A stretch of 64,000 bases of DNA from Cinnamomum chago (taxonomy: Eukaryota; Streptophyta; Magnoliopsida; Laurales; Lauraceae), in NCBI GenBank assembly GCA_038049695.1, contig CP142451.1:65973501-66037500 (forward strand). The letters run 5' to 3'. Both the position numbers and the translations under genes were made by a program. This document shows positions 1 to 9,212 of the stretch, in pieces (position 1 is the first letter of the stretch; each line of letters opens with the position of its first letter). The notes beneath the pieces were generated by a model. It did not search any database. It was given only the letters and a program-made list of their open reading frames with translations, and was not told the origin of the DNA.

Positions 1-1
1 A

Positions 2-139
2 GATTTGGTTGAAGAGAAGATCATTAGCTTGGAGCATATCCCTATAGAAAATCAACTAGTTGATATTCTTACAAAACCCTTGGACCCAACTCGGTTTGAT
101 TCCCTTCGTAAGTCTCTTGGTATTTTCTCACACCCTTAG
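2..139 (+). CDS. copia pol, C-terminal end of RNase H (partial)
   Basis: Frame 2 is open from the window edge to a TAG at 137-139 (45 codons). The peptide contains IPIENQLVDILTKPLD followed by RFDSLRKSLGI, the signature that closes the RNase H domain of Ty1/copia polyproteins. Only this tail is present; catalytic residues lie outside the window. It belongs to the Sirevirus-like element whose env-like ORF and 3' LTR follow. Confidence 0.85.
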   Translation, partial: DLVEEKIISLEHIPIENQLVDILTKPLDPTRFDSLRKSLGIFSHP

Positions 140-330
140 TTTCTTTCACTATCATTCATTGGTCTTTAGTGTCTTCCCTATCTTGTGATTCATTGAATTT
201 TTTTTTGCCAAGTCTGAGAGTTTTTTTTTTGCACTGTCACATCCTCACAGTTTGATGGTTATGGTTTGATTACATATATTCAGTACTCTTCTCTCTTGAC
301 TCAAAAAATAAGAAAGGGGGGGGGGGGAGG

Positions 331-616
331 GATACCGGAGGATCAGGACTACCTACGAGTATGTGTGATAGCTGCTATATGGTTGAAAAGTTTCATTAGA
401 GAAGGCTACCATACTCATTAGTGTGAAAGTCACCTATGATGGATCATATTTGGGCAATTTAAAAAAAAAAGGGGATACCGGAGGATCAGGACTACCTACG
501 AGTATGTGTGATAGCTGTTATATGATTGAAAAGTTTCATTAGAGAAGGCTACCATACTCATTAGTGTGAAAGTCACTTATGATGGATCTTATTTGGGCAA
601 TTAAAAAAAAAAAATT
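331..616 (+). repeat. tandem direct repeat, 143-bp unit, two copies
   Basis: GATACCGGAGGATCAGGACT begins at 331 and again at 474. The copies run through TTTGGGCAATT to an A-rich tail and differ at only a few positions (for example GCTGCTATATGG versus GCTGTTATATGA). Each is preceded by a G-rich stretch and ends in poly-A, so the unit may have spread by slippage or unequal exchange within the spacer of the copia element. Confidence 0.9.
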
Positions 617-795
617 GGAGCAGAGTCTGTTATGTGTGATTTTATCATTTATCCTAGAACAGACTAAATTTTCAAAATTCTCCACTCACACCTACACTCC
701 TATGCTTGGTAAAAAGTTTAGTGTATGATCATAAGGGAATCACTTTTGATCACGTTTAGTGTATCTCTCTGGCTCGTTTCACGTTTTTGGCCCAG

Positions 796-833
796 GTCCG
801 ATCGATCAGCCTGACTAGACCGATCGATCGGAC
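796..833. repeat. palindrome pair, CCGATCGATCGG type
   Basis: GTCCGATCGATC at 796-807 and GACCGATCGATCGGAC at 818-833 are separated by about 10 bases and can pair with each other. The same core is clustered in the LTR of this element (2823-2903) and in an unrelated gypsy LTR (16486-16634). The 17-base word CCCAGGTCCGATCGATC at 791-807 is repeated exactly at 16486-16502. Confidence 0.85.
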
Positions 834-1252
834 ATCGTCTCAGTCGTTTTTAAACAGTTCAAACTGTTTTTTTTTTTTCATCTTCTTTTTCATTCCAGCC
901 CTAGAACCGATTTTCACCCTCACAATCAGAGGTTTTCCGCTGGGTTGATTGCTCTCTCTGAGGTATCTCTTCTTCTCCGTCTCTCTTTCTTTCATTATAT
1001 TTCCTTCCATTTGCTTGTCTTTGGTTTTGGTAAAAGTATTGGGTGATTGGATTTCATTGGCTTAGTTGTAGATGATTGAGAATGATATGTGTGTTGCCAC
1101 TGTTTTTCTAGTCTCTGTGTGAATGCACTCAGTGGGGACTGAACTTTTCATATTGTACATCCTTTATGGATGACCCATTTCTAAGTTGAAGGTTGGATTT
1201 GTTTATTTGTGTCATGCACACCAGGTGTTGGTTTTTTTTCCTCAAAAAAGAA

Positions 1253-2303
1253 ATGGCTCCAAAAGTTTCACAACCGCGCAAGAAAACATGCCATCGTGGT
1301 AGCTCCTCCTCTGCCCCTACTGTTGACGGTAATAGATTTCAAAGTTTGGTCAAAGAGAATTCTTTTCTGAGTGTATTTTCGAAGAAACAAGTCCTTGTCG
1401 AACGTCCCGTCCGTTTGGCAAAGATAGAAATTGATTTTAGTATGTGGCTACGTGAAAGGGAATGGGATTCCCTCTATGTCTGACCCCACAGCATATGGGT
1501 CGCTGGTTCAAGAATTCTACAATAATATACATGACATTGGAAAAGAATCCTTCAAATCATTTGTACGTGGGATAGTTATTGAAGTCAATGCAAATTTCAT
1601 AGGGCAATTCCTTCAAATTGATAGGAGTCTAGATGCTGTCTATCCGACTCCTGAGCCCGATTCTGATGACATGGAAGACCCCTTTGACAATACTGATTGG
1701 GATGAGGTGATCACCACTCTCACTAGTGGTCGTAAGCATGCATGGCCAGGGGGCATCTTGAAACAGAAATTCCTTACTCCTTCTTACCGGATGTTGAATC
1801 TTTTCGTTTGCTATAACCTTGAGCCTAAGGGGAGAACATCAGAAGTTATAATGGAGACTGGCTATCTTTTGTATCTGATTGGGACAGGGCAGCCTATTGA
1901 CATCCCTCTTACCATTTATAGGCACATGGTGGCAGCCCCTCTCGGTGCGTCGACTACTTCTCTACCATACGGAGCACTTGTCACTCGTATACTTTTCTCT
2001 AGAGGAGTAGCTGTTGGGCCACATGATTCCCTTGTGAAAGGGCGAGGCCCCATTACATACCACACCGTCAGTCTGTCGTCTGCTCATGTTGATGATAGTG
2101 GTGATGAAGCCCCAGTTCCAGATGAAGAAGTTTCTCCGGTTGATACGCAGTTTGAGTCTGCTGTGCCTTCATATCTTCAAGAATTTGAAAACCGCCTCCT
2201 GGATCAGTCTACACAGATTGAGCTACTTGAACATCGCATGGACTCACAATTTCAGGATGTTTTTTCAGATGAGGCAACTACAGATTGGCAGCAACCGGAT
2301 TGA
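1253..2303 (+). pseudogene. env-like ORF of Sirevirus element, frameshifted
   Basis: An ATG at 1253 opens a frame encoding a basic start (MAPKVSQPRKK) that runs to about 1482. The homologous protein then continues in another frame from about 1480 to a stop at 2301-2303. The second part has YGSLVQEFYNNI, SFVRGIVIEV, a long hydrophobic LFVCYNL to GYLLYLIGTGQPIDIPLTIY block, LPYGALVTRI, and an acidic, coiled-coil-like C-terminus. This pattern matches the plant proteins called putative plant transposon protein, which Sireviruses carry in the env-like position after pol. A single frameshift near 1475-1490 separates the halves. No clear signal peptide or transmembrane anchor is seen, so an envelope function is not supported by this copy. 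Confidence 0.7.
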
Positions 2304-2462
2304 GGAGAAGCTGGACTCTCTCCTTCATCGATTCCCTCCTCCTCAATAGACCTAAGCAATTATCCTTTTGTCCCCATCTCAAACTTTTATGCTATGTGTT
2401 TTTGCTGTTTTGGTCTCTTCATTCTACTCTTACTGTTTTTTTTACCTTGTCAATTTATGGCC

Positions 2463-2678
2463 AAAAAGGGGGAGACTTAGCTCAGTTACTTAGTTCATAT
2501 ATGTCTTTTTATCTTTTTATATATGTGTGCTTGATTTTCATATGATCATGATCTTTTGTCAAAGATTGTCGGTGACAGGAACTGCAGGTAGCAGCAATGG
2601 ATGATGGTTTTGTTTGGGTAGTTTCTGGGTAGAACCAATGTATTAGATGTTTTGTCCATGAATTGCCAAAGGGGGAGA
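2463..2678 (+). promoter_or_regulatory. duplicated polypurine tract before 3' LTR
   Basis: AAAAAGGGGGAGA at 2463-2475 and AAAGGGGGAGA at 2668-2678. The second lies directly before TTGTAAG, where the LTR begins, so it is the likely plus-strand primer. Repeated tracts in this position are a reported feature of Sireviruses. Confidence 0.75.
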
Positions 2679-2679
2679 T

Positions 2680-3720
2680 TGTAAGTATTTTTTGAGTGTT
2701 GGCTAATTCATGTGGGTGGACAAAACATAGGATTTCATGTATTTTACGAGTTTTTAGTTGGACCACTTCGTGTTGAAGAAGAACTTCAAATCAGTAGGAA
2801 ACAAGGATCTTTCAGAAAACAGACTGACCGATCGATCGGTCCAGAAAAGGCCTCAGTTAAAAGACAGACCTGTCGATCGGACCCTCAGTCCGATCGATCG
2901 GACAGCGGCGAGCCTCAGTTATTTTTTAGCAGTTTCTTTCTTTTGCCCTGTTTCCTAACCCTATTCAAACCCATTCTCTCCCATGCGATTTCATAAGCTT
3001 ATTTAAGGGTTTAATCCCTTCAGAAACTACCACCTCTCTCAGATCTAAACCCTAGATTACCCTTAGAGAGATTAACTTCCTCTAGAGAGTTCTTTTGATA
3101 GATTCATGTGCTGAAGCCTTGTTCTCTGGAGATTCCTCTTCCATGTTCCAATCAATTCGTCTTGCTTAAGGCATGGAGATTGAAGTACTAGAGAAGGTGA
3201 ACGGCGTGGTCGTCGGCAGGAATCACTTTGGTCCTTAGGTTGTGATCAACTGTAAAGGGGAGTGAGTTTCTCTTATAACCTTCGAGTTTTTAGTGCTTGA
3301 TCTTTCTGGACCGGTGCAAGGTCCCGTGGTTTTTTCCCTACCCAGGATTTTCCACGTAAAAAATCTTGTGTCCATTTTTTTGATTGGTTGCTTGATTAAC
3401 TTAGGTTTTTGTTTCCATATTCGTATCTGTGTTGGGATTTATTTTACTTTCTGTTAGGTTTGTGTTTTTCAACCCTCCAGGAATTCTCAATATGTGATGA
3501 TGTCAGACCCCATGTGTTGATGTCAAACCCAGTGAACAGCTGTTTTGTGTTAAAAATTGAAGTGGTGTGCTGCTGTTGTGAATTTCTAAATGTTGAGTAT
3601 ACTTTGGTTTTCATGGCTTTTGGCAAGTTCAATTTGATTATTCAGCCCTTATCAAGTTTTGTGGTTGAGTTTTCGTCATGATTACTTATCTGTGTATATT
3701 TGCTTGATGGACTCAAAACA
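2680..3720 (+). mobile_element. 3' LTR of Sirevirus-like element
   Basis: Begins TGTAAGTATTTTTTGAG right after the polypurine tract. It holds a palindrome cluster (2823-2903), a TATA-like box (TATTTAAGG near 3000), and a U5-like block CAAGGTCCCGTGGTTTTTTC followed by TTTTCCACGTAAAAAATCTTG near 3317-3367, a motif common in copia LTRs. The 3' end is not fixed because the 5' LTR is outside the window. Confidence 0.65.
2823..2903. repeat. palindrome cluster, CCGATCGATCGG type, in LTR
   Basis: Three units: GACCGATCGATCGGTCC near 2825-2841, GTCGATCGGACC near 2872-2883 (a half-decayed unit), and GTCCGATCGATCGGAC near 2888-2903. They lie about 100 bp upstream of the TATA-like box of this LTR. Confidence 0.85.
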
Positions 3721-3825
3721 ACAGTAGATACAAATAACACGTTGCTGCATTCACTACTCAATACTCATCCAAATTTAGGAATTCAAAATCTTGGATATAG
3801 ATAAATTAAAGTAGGAAAAACTCAC

Positions 3826-4143
3826 AAATTGCATAGTTCGACTGGTCCCATGAACAACCAGATTTGCCATGTTTCCAATCAGATATGATGTCAATCCGAG
3901 GTCAAAGAGCATGCATAAGATGTTGAACATCATCTCTGCCGTATTCTGAGCATGTAAATCACCATAACCAGTGGTCGAGAGAGTGGTAATTGACCAATAC
4001 ATTGAAGTTATATAACGGTCGTAGAGGCTCTGCTCCAGAAAATCATTGTAGGAAGCTCCAATCCATGTAGTTAATGGATCAGGGTGTCTTGAGGCAAGGA
4101 GATAAAAGAAGCACCCAGCACAGTGAACTGCAAACAGAGTCAC
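3826..4143 (-). CDS. Shaker-type potassium channel, S5-pore-S6 exon
   Basis: Minus-strand exon of 318 nt between acceptor TTTATAG and donor GTGAGT (from 3825), 106 codons in phase. It encodes S5 ([17 protein letters not shown]), the pore helix and filter ([20 protein letters not shown], with the TxGYGD signature), and S6 ([20 protein letters not shown]), ending at [11 protein letters not shown] where the C-linker starts. GYGD is intact, so K+ selectivity is expected. The next exons (cyclic-nucleotide-binding-like domain, and ankyrin repeats if AKT1-type) should lie at lower coordinates but are not in 3721-3825. The Sirevirus-like element occupies that side, so they are either beyond the left edge across a TE-filled intron or lost. 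Confidence 0.9.
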
Positions 4144-4237
4144 CTATAAACACATTATGAAATAAGAGACCAGTTTCTAAAGAGTAGCTTTGCTAAAAGG
4201 AACAAAGAACATGAAAAATGCACTTTGAGACACTTAC

Positions 4238-4295
4238 ACACATAAGTTTTGCACAGCGAACCCAAAAGTAACTATAATTCTTATCCTTCTCCAAA
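4238..4295 (-). CDS. Shaker-type potassium channel, S4-S5 linker exon
   Basis: Short 58-nt exon with acceptor TTTACAG (bases 4296-4302) and donor GTAAGT from 4237. After the first base, which completes the Arg codon of the upstream exon, it reads LEKDKNYSYFWVRCAKLMC, the conserved S4-S5 linker and start of S5 in plant Shaker channels. Flanking introns are 495 bp and 94 bp. Joining it to both neighbours keeps one open frame. Confidence 0.9.
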
Positions 4296-4790
4296 CTGTA
4301 AAATGGAAAGAACAAATGGAAAATTTTATAGATGGAAGATCTTAATTTTGCACTCAAAGATAGAGAGCCTTATTTAGGATACAATTACAAAAGATACTAC
4401 ATTTGATCTAGCAGTTCATTTTTGTTTTACCCTATCATAGCTCATTTAATCACAAGAAAGAACAAATTTGTTTTGCTATGATCTTGAGGTGGTGGCACTT
4501 GAACAGGAAACTGCATTAGCTCAATTATTATTTGTCTTTTCCACAGCAGATAGTTATCAAAGCTAATCACCATAATTCTGAGGTGAAAAAGTAATAGTAA
4601 CCAGCAAGATGTGATTTCCACTTTCCATGCCAGCCCAAATGCACAGTGAGATAGATATTATCCATTCTAGATTCAGATCAATTATTATTATTATTTGTGT
4701 ATCTAAGTTCACCTTAATAAAAGAATCACCTTTCCTTTCTTTATTATTTTGTTTTCTTACTGATGAATAAAATTTGAAAGTGAATCATAC

Positions 4791-5156
4791 CGAGCAAAGA
4801 GTGAACTGACTCTTCGGAGACGCCACAAGCGAAGCATGTTGAAGAATCCATATGATTGGAGATTTGTTGGCAACAACTGCCGGGTGGCTTCACTAGGGAT
4901 TGTGGAGATGATATCAAGAGCCAACCAAGTACTTGCATACCTCCATGCAATCTCCTTTGGTTCATCAATAAGAAGATAACTCGTTTTGTCGAGGTAGGCA
5001 ACAAAGAAGGCTAAGACAATATCTATGGCGAAGAAACCATTAACAATGTTATCACATATGGATAGTAGTCCTGTTTTGGCCCCAAGGAATCCGAATTCAA
5101 ATGGAGACACCCAAGCAGTGTAAATGACAAGAAGTATCAGGAAAGTCTCCCAGGTT
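4791..5156 (-). CDS. Shaker-type potassium channel, exon with S1-S4 (AKT/KAT family)
   Basis: Minus-strand exon of 366 nt, from the acceptor TTTGTCAG to the donor CG|GTATGA. It encodes about 122 residues with S1 (WETFLILLVIYTAWVSPFEF), S2 (CDNIVNGFFAIDIVLAFFV), S3 (TWLALDIISTIPSEA) and the charged S4 voltage sensor (MLRLWRLRRVSSLFAR). WVSPFEFGFL and TIPSEA resemble the AKT1 branch of plant inward-rectifying K+ channels, which mediate K+ uptake at the plasma membrane. The exon begins at the third base of a codon just before S1, so the exon with the cytosolic N-terminus lies at higher coordinates and was not found. It ends in CG, joined to T of the next exon to make Arg. No stop or frameshift is present, so the gene may be live with TE-filled introns; a TE-split fragment is the alternative. 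Confidence 0.9.
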
Positions 5157-5331
5157 CTGACAAACATCAATCCATGTAATCAGTTATTCTCAGAATGCAT
5201 GTTTTCACCAGTAAATTCTAATTATATATGGTTAATGTACGAAACTACTGAATTACAAGTCTACAACTGAATTCATGCATCGGTAGATGTTTTCCTAAGC
5301 CCATTTCAATTGATGATTATCTAAAATCTAT

Positions 5332-6150
5332 TGTGAGTGCCTAAAAGTTCAGGACCTAGATTAGGTTAGTGTGAGACTGGTGATTCGCTGTTTAAGCTTC
5401 TTCGGGGAAAATAAATCGCCTTAGGACCTGAAAGGAGAGAAGAAAAAGAGATCAGAGACCCTAACTGCCGTCAGCCAAAGACTCTCCGATGCCTGAGTTA
5501 GTGCTATCACTGAAAAAAGGATGGAAATGAGAGGCAAGTACACTTTTATGCAAGGTGTTCTATGAACATGGCATTAGTCCATTATTGCGTCATGGCGCTT
5601 ATATTTGCATGATGTTGTGAAAAACATAACATACCTCCGAAGGGATTATTTCCCTTGTTTATGTAGAGGTTTCACTTGACGCACCCTTAGTGGGGGTAGG
5701 TGAGAATATTGTCGGGTCGAATCAAGAGATGACCCCTGGTATTAATGCGGATGTGATCGATCAAGGCGACATATGACCATCATCTGGCGCCTGTTTTGTC
5801 TGTCAGCACGTTCTGCAACGTAGCCGTAACTTCATGGAAGTACAATGATGGCCTAGTACATATCCCTGTGGACGGACCGAGCTGAGGATGGTACTGAGGC
5901 CGGGTCCGGATGCATCCTGGCACTATTGCCGAAGCGCCTTATACCGAAACCGAGATGAGCCCAGTTGGTACTCTTTACCGAGACTGGCTCAAGCTTGGTG
6001 CAAACTGGCACTGTTTACCGAGCTGAGAAGGGGTGTCTAGCTGGTACCGTTACCGAACTAGACGGATCTTGGCGCTGTGGCCGAATTTGGATACCGAGAT
6101 CGGGATGCACCGAGCTGGTACCGCTACCGAGACCAATGTAATCCTACTCT
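5332..6150 (-). mobile_element. probable LTR of a Tat/Athila-like gypsy element
   Basis: Read on the minus strand, the stretch 5400-5530 contains CACTAACTCAGGCATCGGAG, a motif typical of the R/U5 region of Tat/Athila-lineage gypsy LTRs. A TATA-like stretch and an array of GGTACC-centred repeats (5880-6135) lie upstream of it. The minus-strand end could be CACTCACA at 5332, which would leave TG...CA ends; the other end is not fixed. No internal region or primer binding site is visible, so it is probably a solo or truncated LTR. It lies upstream of the first channel exon seen, hence perhaps in the first intron of that gene. Confidence 0.5.
5880..6135. repeat. degenerate tandem motif around GGTACC
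   Basis: At least six imperfect copies of the type CTGGTACCGTTACCGAG occur at roughly 25-45 bp spacing (near 5918, 5965, 6005, 6038, 6072 and 6114). Several are partly self-complementary through GGTACC and GGTAnnGnTACC. They occupy the upstream (U3-like) part of the minus-strand LTR. Confidence 0.65.
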
Positions 6151-6744
6151 TAGGAAAACACTCCACACATCTGTAATGTCTTATTGTTCCAAATACCAAT
6201 TCTCTTAACCCTGAATTAAATGGCTCAAAAACACCCAATTTTTTTCCCTGGTTAGTGTCATTTACAAAAATGAGGCTTATACATTTTATTTTCATTGGAT
6301 TAGGCAATTAAATTCAGATCTGCGGCTAAAGAACACTGCAAACTGAATTTACAAAAAAAAAAAAAAAAAAAAAAGTTTGAATAGTTTCATCCATCCAAAT
6401 TTTATACAAAAACAAGTATTCTTCATTATCCGAATTCTGAGCTCTTTTTTCGTCCAGTTCTCTATCTGCTGCCATGATCACTCTGAGATTCTACAATGGG
6501 CACTACTCCACCGAGATGACATCCTTTATAGCTGATAAAGTGATTGGTCTGATTTGGGTAGTATGTTCGGCAATCTACAGCTATAGGACTATTTGGCTGG
6601 TCTGGTATACAGTTCATTCGACTTACTCAACGGTCTTTATCTTCGGGACAAAGATCCGAACTACCATATGTCCTACTTCTGGATCGTCTACAATCGTACT
6701 TTAGTGAAGCAGAACCTCGTCCTCAACCAGAGGGGCTCACTTCT
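6151..6744. other. unassigned spacer
   Basis: A poly-A run at about 6352-6374 (a T run on the minus strand) is the only clear structure. Short open frames occur at 6474-6784 but none shows a domain I recognise, and they shift frame repeatedly. It may be decayed transposon sequence. Confidence 0.3.
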
Positions 6745-7234
6745 TGTAAGTCCCCCACCCAAACTCTTGCAATTAAGTGGGTGATTAGTCTCTTTAAGTG
6801 GGATTAGAGGTTGTTTGATTAGAGTGTGGTTTGGTTTAGTCATACTCATAGTTTTGGAGAAATTTTGAGAGCGTTTGAATTCAGTCTGACACGTTCGGGG
6901 GTGCCCTGGGTTACACGTGTAAGCATAAGGGATGATTCTTGATTTTGATAAATTATGATTTTATTCCTTTTGATAGATTTTGTTTTTATCCACAACTTTT
7001 CGTATTTATTCCATCCGTGTTTGAAGCCCAGAAACCCGATTTTTAGCCAAAAAGGATAAAGCAGTCTTTTCACACTAAAATCTGTACACGATTTTCAAAA
7101 GCTCCAAACCATGCAAAATTTATACTTTTTGAAAACTAGATTTTTCAAGGAGCCTTTCTTCCTTCTTCGTCAATCTCATCTTGGGCCCGCAGGAAGGGTT
7201 TCCAGCCACTTGAAGTTCTAGACCTATTGGGGCT
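6745..7234 (+). mobile_element. left part of an old gypsy LTR, split by insertions
   Basis: Starts TGTAAGTCCCCCACCC, like the starts of two other LTRs here (TGTGAGAACCCGACCCC at 15111, TGTCAGACCCTGACCC at 38169). The order of sub-motifs also agrees: a phrase like AAAACCCGATTT, then AAAACAGTCTTTTCACA, then ACTTTTTGGAAACTAGAT, then TTTCTTCCTTCTTCGTC. It is interrupted at GGGCC|CACGA by a TRIM and a full gypsy element, and resumes at 24874. Confidence 0.7.
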
Positions 7235-7627
7235 TGTAGGATCTTACACCCCATTGAGCTACCGTTTATCTCAAAACCAATTGGTGATAGGAAATGGAAC
7301 AACAATAGTTTTATGGTGAGGGCGAGGGCTCGACCACAATTATGACCGCTCAAGAGCGAGGGTGGACGTTGACCTCAACAATTCCTCCCTAAACGGCACA
7401 CCAGCCGCGACTCCTGCTGCGAACTCGCAAAACGCGTGTCCCGTGACTCGAGCACTCCACTTACCAGGCTCTGATACCACTTGTATGATCTTACACCCAA
7501 TTGAGTTACCACTTATCCCAAAACCAATTGGTGATAGGAAACGATACAACAATAGTTTTATGGCGAGGGTGAGGGCTCGACCACAATTATGACCGCTCAA
7601 GAGCGAGGGTGGACTTTGACCTCAACA
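7235..7627 (-). mobile_element. TRIM, 393-bp miniature LTR retrotransposon
   Basis: Two 146-bp direct repeats (7235-7380 and 7482-7627, constant offset 247) flank a 101-bp interior. On the minus strand each LTR starts TGTTGAGGTCAA and ends near GATCATACA. The 5' LTR (7482-7627) is followed after two bases by TGGTATCAGAGCC (7467-7479), a primer binding site for initiator tRNA-Met. A short purine tract (GTTTAGGGAGG) lies just before the 3' LTR at 7380. There is no coding sequence, as expected for a terminal-repeat retrotransposon in miniature. Flanking 5-mers GGGCT (7230-7234) and GGGCC (7628-7632) are a target duplication with one change. Confidence 0.85.
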
Positions 7628-7985
7628 GGGCCCACGATGTGAGGCCCCATCCCTTGTGGGGCCTCAATTTGAATTTGAATACTATTTAATAGAGTATATT
7701 AGCTAATTATACAAATTAATGGGTTAGTAAAGGTAGTTATGTGATTTCCTAAGTTTTAGTTAGATTAGTCTAGTTGTGTTAGTAATAGAGTTAATAGGGG
7801 TCTTTTGCAATTTCTAGGGTTTGTTAGTGAGATAGAGGCCCTAGCTAGATATTAGTATTTACCATAGGGGGGTATCCACTAAAGAATCTTCTAGAACCTT
7901 GCCCAAAGACCAAAATGCCCTCTACCCTAACCCTAATCCTATGCAACTAAAAATGGTATTTTAGTCCCTAGCCCTAAACCCAACT

Positions 7986-7993
7986 TATAAATA
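7986..7993 (+). promoter_or_regulatory. TATA box of 5' LTR
   Basis: TATAAATA, repeated at the matching place in the 3' LTR (19947-19954). A pyrimidine-rich stretch (CATCTTCCTCATTTCC) follows within about 45 bases, as is common at plant start sites. Confidence 0.55.
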
Positions 7994-8699
7994 CTACACA
8001 TTTCCCAAGTCATTCCTTAGCTACTGTTCATCTTCCTCATTTCCCCTCTCCTTTCTCTCTTTTTAGAAATCTAAGAAGAAGAAGAAGAAGACCCACTATC
8101 TCAGCCACCAACTTGTATCCCTTTCTCTATCTTGATCATCTCCTAATTCTCTTATAGCCAAGGTAAGAACTCTCTTGTAAATTCAATTTCATTAGAATCC
8201 CTGCTTTCTCTCTCTAGATTCTTCTTCCTTATTGAAGTTCTCTGTGGATGTGGGAATAGGAGTAGAGATTTCTTCTAGATCTGAGACTCTAGGCTGGTTT
8301 TGTGATTGAGAAGACCATAGGAGCTGGGATTTCATCTTATTGGCTTGGTTCTCTCTTTTCTCTCTCTACAATCCTTCATTTCAATCAAGGCAAGTGCAAT
8401 ATACTTATTTAGCATAGAATGTATGTTTCTATTTACATTGATTCTGCAATTTTCGATTCAGTTAATGTATATGTGTTAGATCTACCCTTGAGCTAAGTTT
8501 TGATGGATTTTGGGCATTGATGGATGAGATCTCTCATTTGGAAGATCAATGGCCCGTTTAGTGTTGGATGGTAGTACATTGAAGTGCTTTTATGTTTTAT
8601 ATTCATTTGGTGATGTTTGGGTGAGATTGGAGGAGTTTTAATAGGAAAATGGGTTGAAGGAGATGAAACCCTGAAACCTGGGTTTTCTGTAGGTTGCGT

Positions 8700-9212
8700 G
8701 TACTCGGTCGACGGAGCACACTGAAACTGAGAAAAAACAGGTCTCAGTTATTTTCCTGCAGGATTGACAGTCCAGTGTGCGCGGTCGACCGAGCTCTGCC
8801 TCGGGTCGACCGAGCACACTGAACTGAGAAAAATCCAACTCTCAGTTATTTTTCCTGCAGAACTGACAGTCTAGTGTGCGCGGTCGACCAAGCCATGTGC
8901 CAGGTCGACCGAGCACACTAATTTCTGCAGGAAATAATTGAGAATGGGATTTTTACCTCAGACCCAGATTTGTGTTTGTGCAGTCGACCTGGCCCTGTTC
9001 CAGGTCGACCGGACACAAAGGAATTTGGAATTTGGACTGAGAGCTGGGACATCCATTTCACACAGGGTTTCAGTATGCGCGGTCGACCGCTCAGGCCAGG
9101 AGGTGGTCGGTCGACCGAGCACACTGCACACAGGGTTGACCTGGGGGTCAACATCCTGACAATCCAGTGTACTTGGTCGACCGAGCCCTATGCCAGGTCG
9201 ACCGAGGACACT
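8700..9212. repeat. palindrome cassettes, CGGTCGACCG type, in 5' LTR
   Basis: About six cassettes at roughly 85-100 bp spacing (near 8700, 8776, 8875, 8978, 9077 and 9167). A full cassette has GGTCGACC twice, about 14 bp apart, enclosed by outer arms GTGTGCGC and GAGCACAC, so the whole 45-bp unit can fold on itself. Between cassettes the text is ordinary AT-richer LTR sequence with repeated phrases such as CTCAGTTATTTTTCCTGCAG. Confidence 0.9.

Larger units (their letters stand above)
140..1252 (+). other. noncoding spacer between pol and env-like ORF
   Basis: No coding sequence is recognisable. The stretch holds a G run near 315-327, two copies of a 143-bp direct repeat (331-616), a pair of CCGATCGATC palindromes (796-833), a T-rich stretch near 868-882, and pyrimidine-rich tracts before the env-like ORF. 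A possible 3' splice site (pyrimidine tract then AAAAAAG) lies just before the ATG at 1253. This would fit expression of the env-like ORF from a spliced RNA, which is inference. Confidence 0.5.
1..3720 (+). mobile_element. 3' part of a Sirevirus-like Ty1/copia retrotransposon
   Basis: Order on the plus strand: end of a copia RNase H (2-139), noncoding spacer with a tandem repeat, env-like ORF (1253-2303), two polypurine tracts (2463-2475 and 2668-2678) and an LTR starting TGTAAG at 2680. An env-like ORF after pol together with repeated AAAGGGGGAGA tracts is the usual layout of the Sirevirus lineage. The element continues beyond the left edge of the window, so gag, protease, integrase and most of RT are not visible. 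The right boundary is uncertain: CA at 3719-3720 is the last candidate before host intron sequence. It lies about 100 bp from a potassium channel exon on the other strand, so it probably inserted in an intron of that gene. Confidence 0.75.

Noticed and set aside
5390..5428. Minus-strand VLRRFIFPEEA after a good-looking TTTCAG, resembling the LRRFI..P motif just before S1 in plant K+ channels
   Set aside because: It stops after a few codons, lacks the following motif, and lies in the R/U5 part of a Tat-like LTR with CACTAACTCAGGCATCGGAG next to it. Treated as coincidence.
6474..6784. Frame starting MITLRFYNG, weakly like the N-terminal domain of some plant transposases
   Set aside because: Similarity ends after a few residues and cannot be extended in any frame.
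8700..9212. CRISPR-like pattern of short repeats with spacers
   Set aside because: Plant LTR context, variable repeats, unequal spacers and the same clusters in both LTRs of one retrotransposon.
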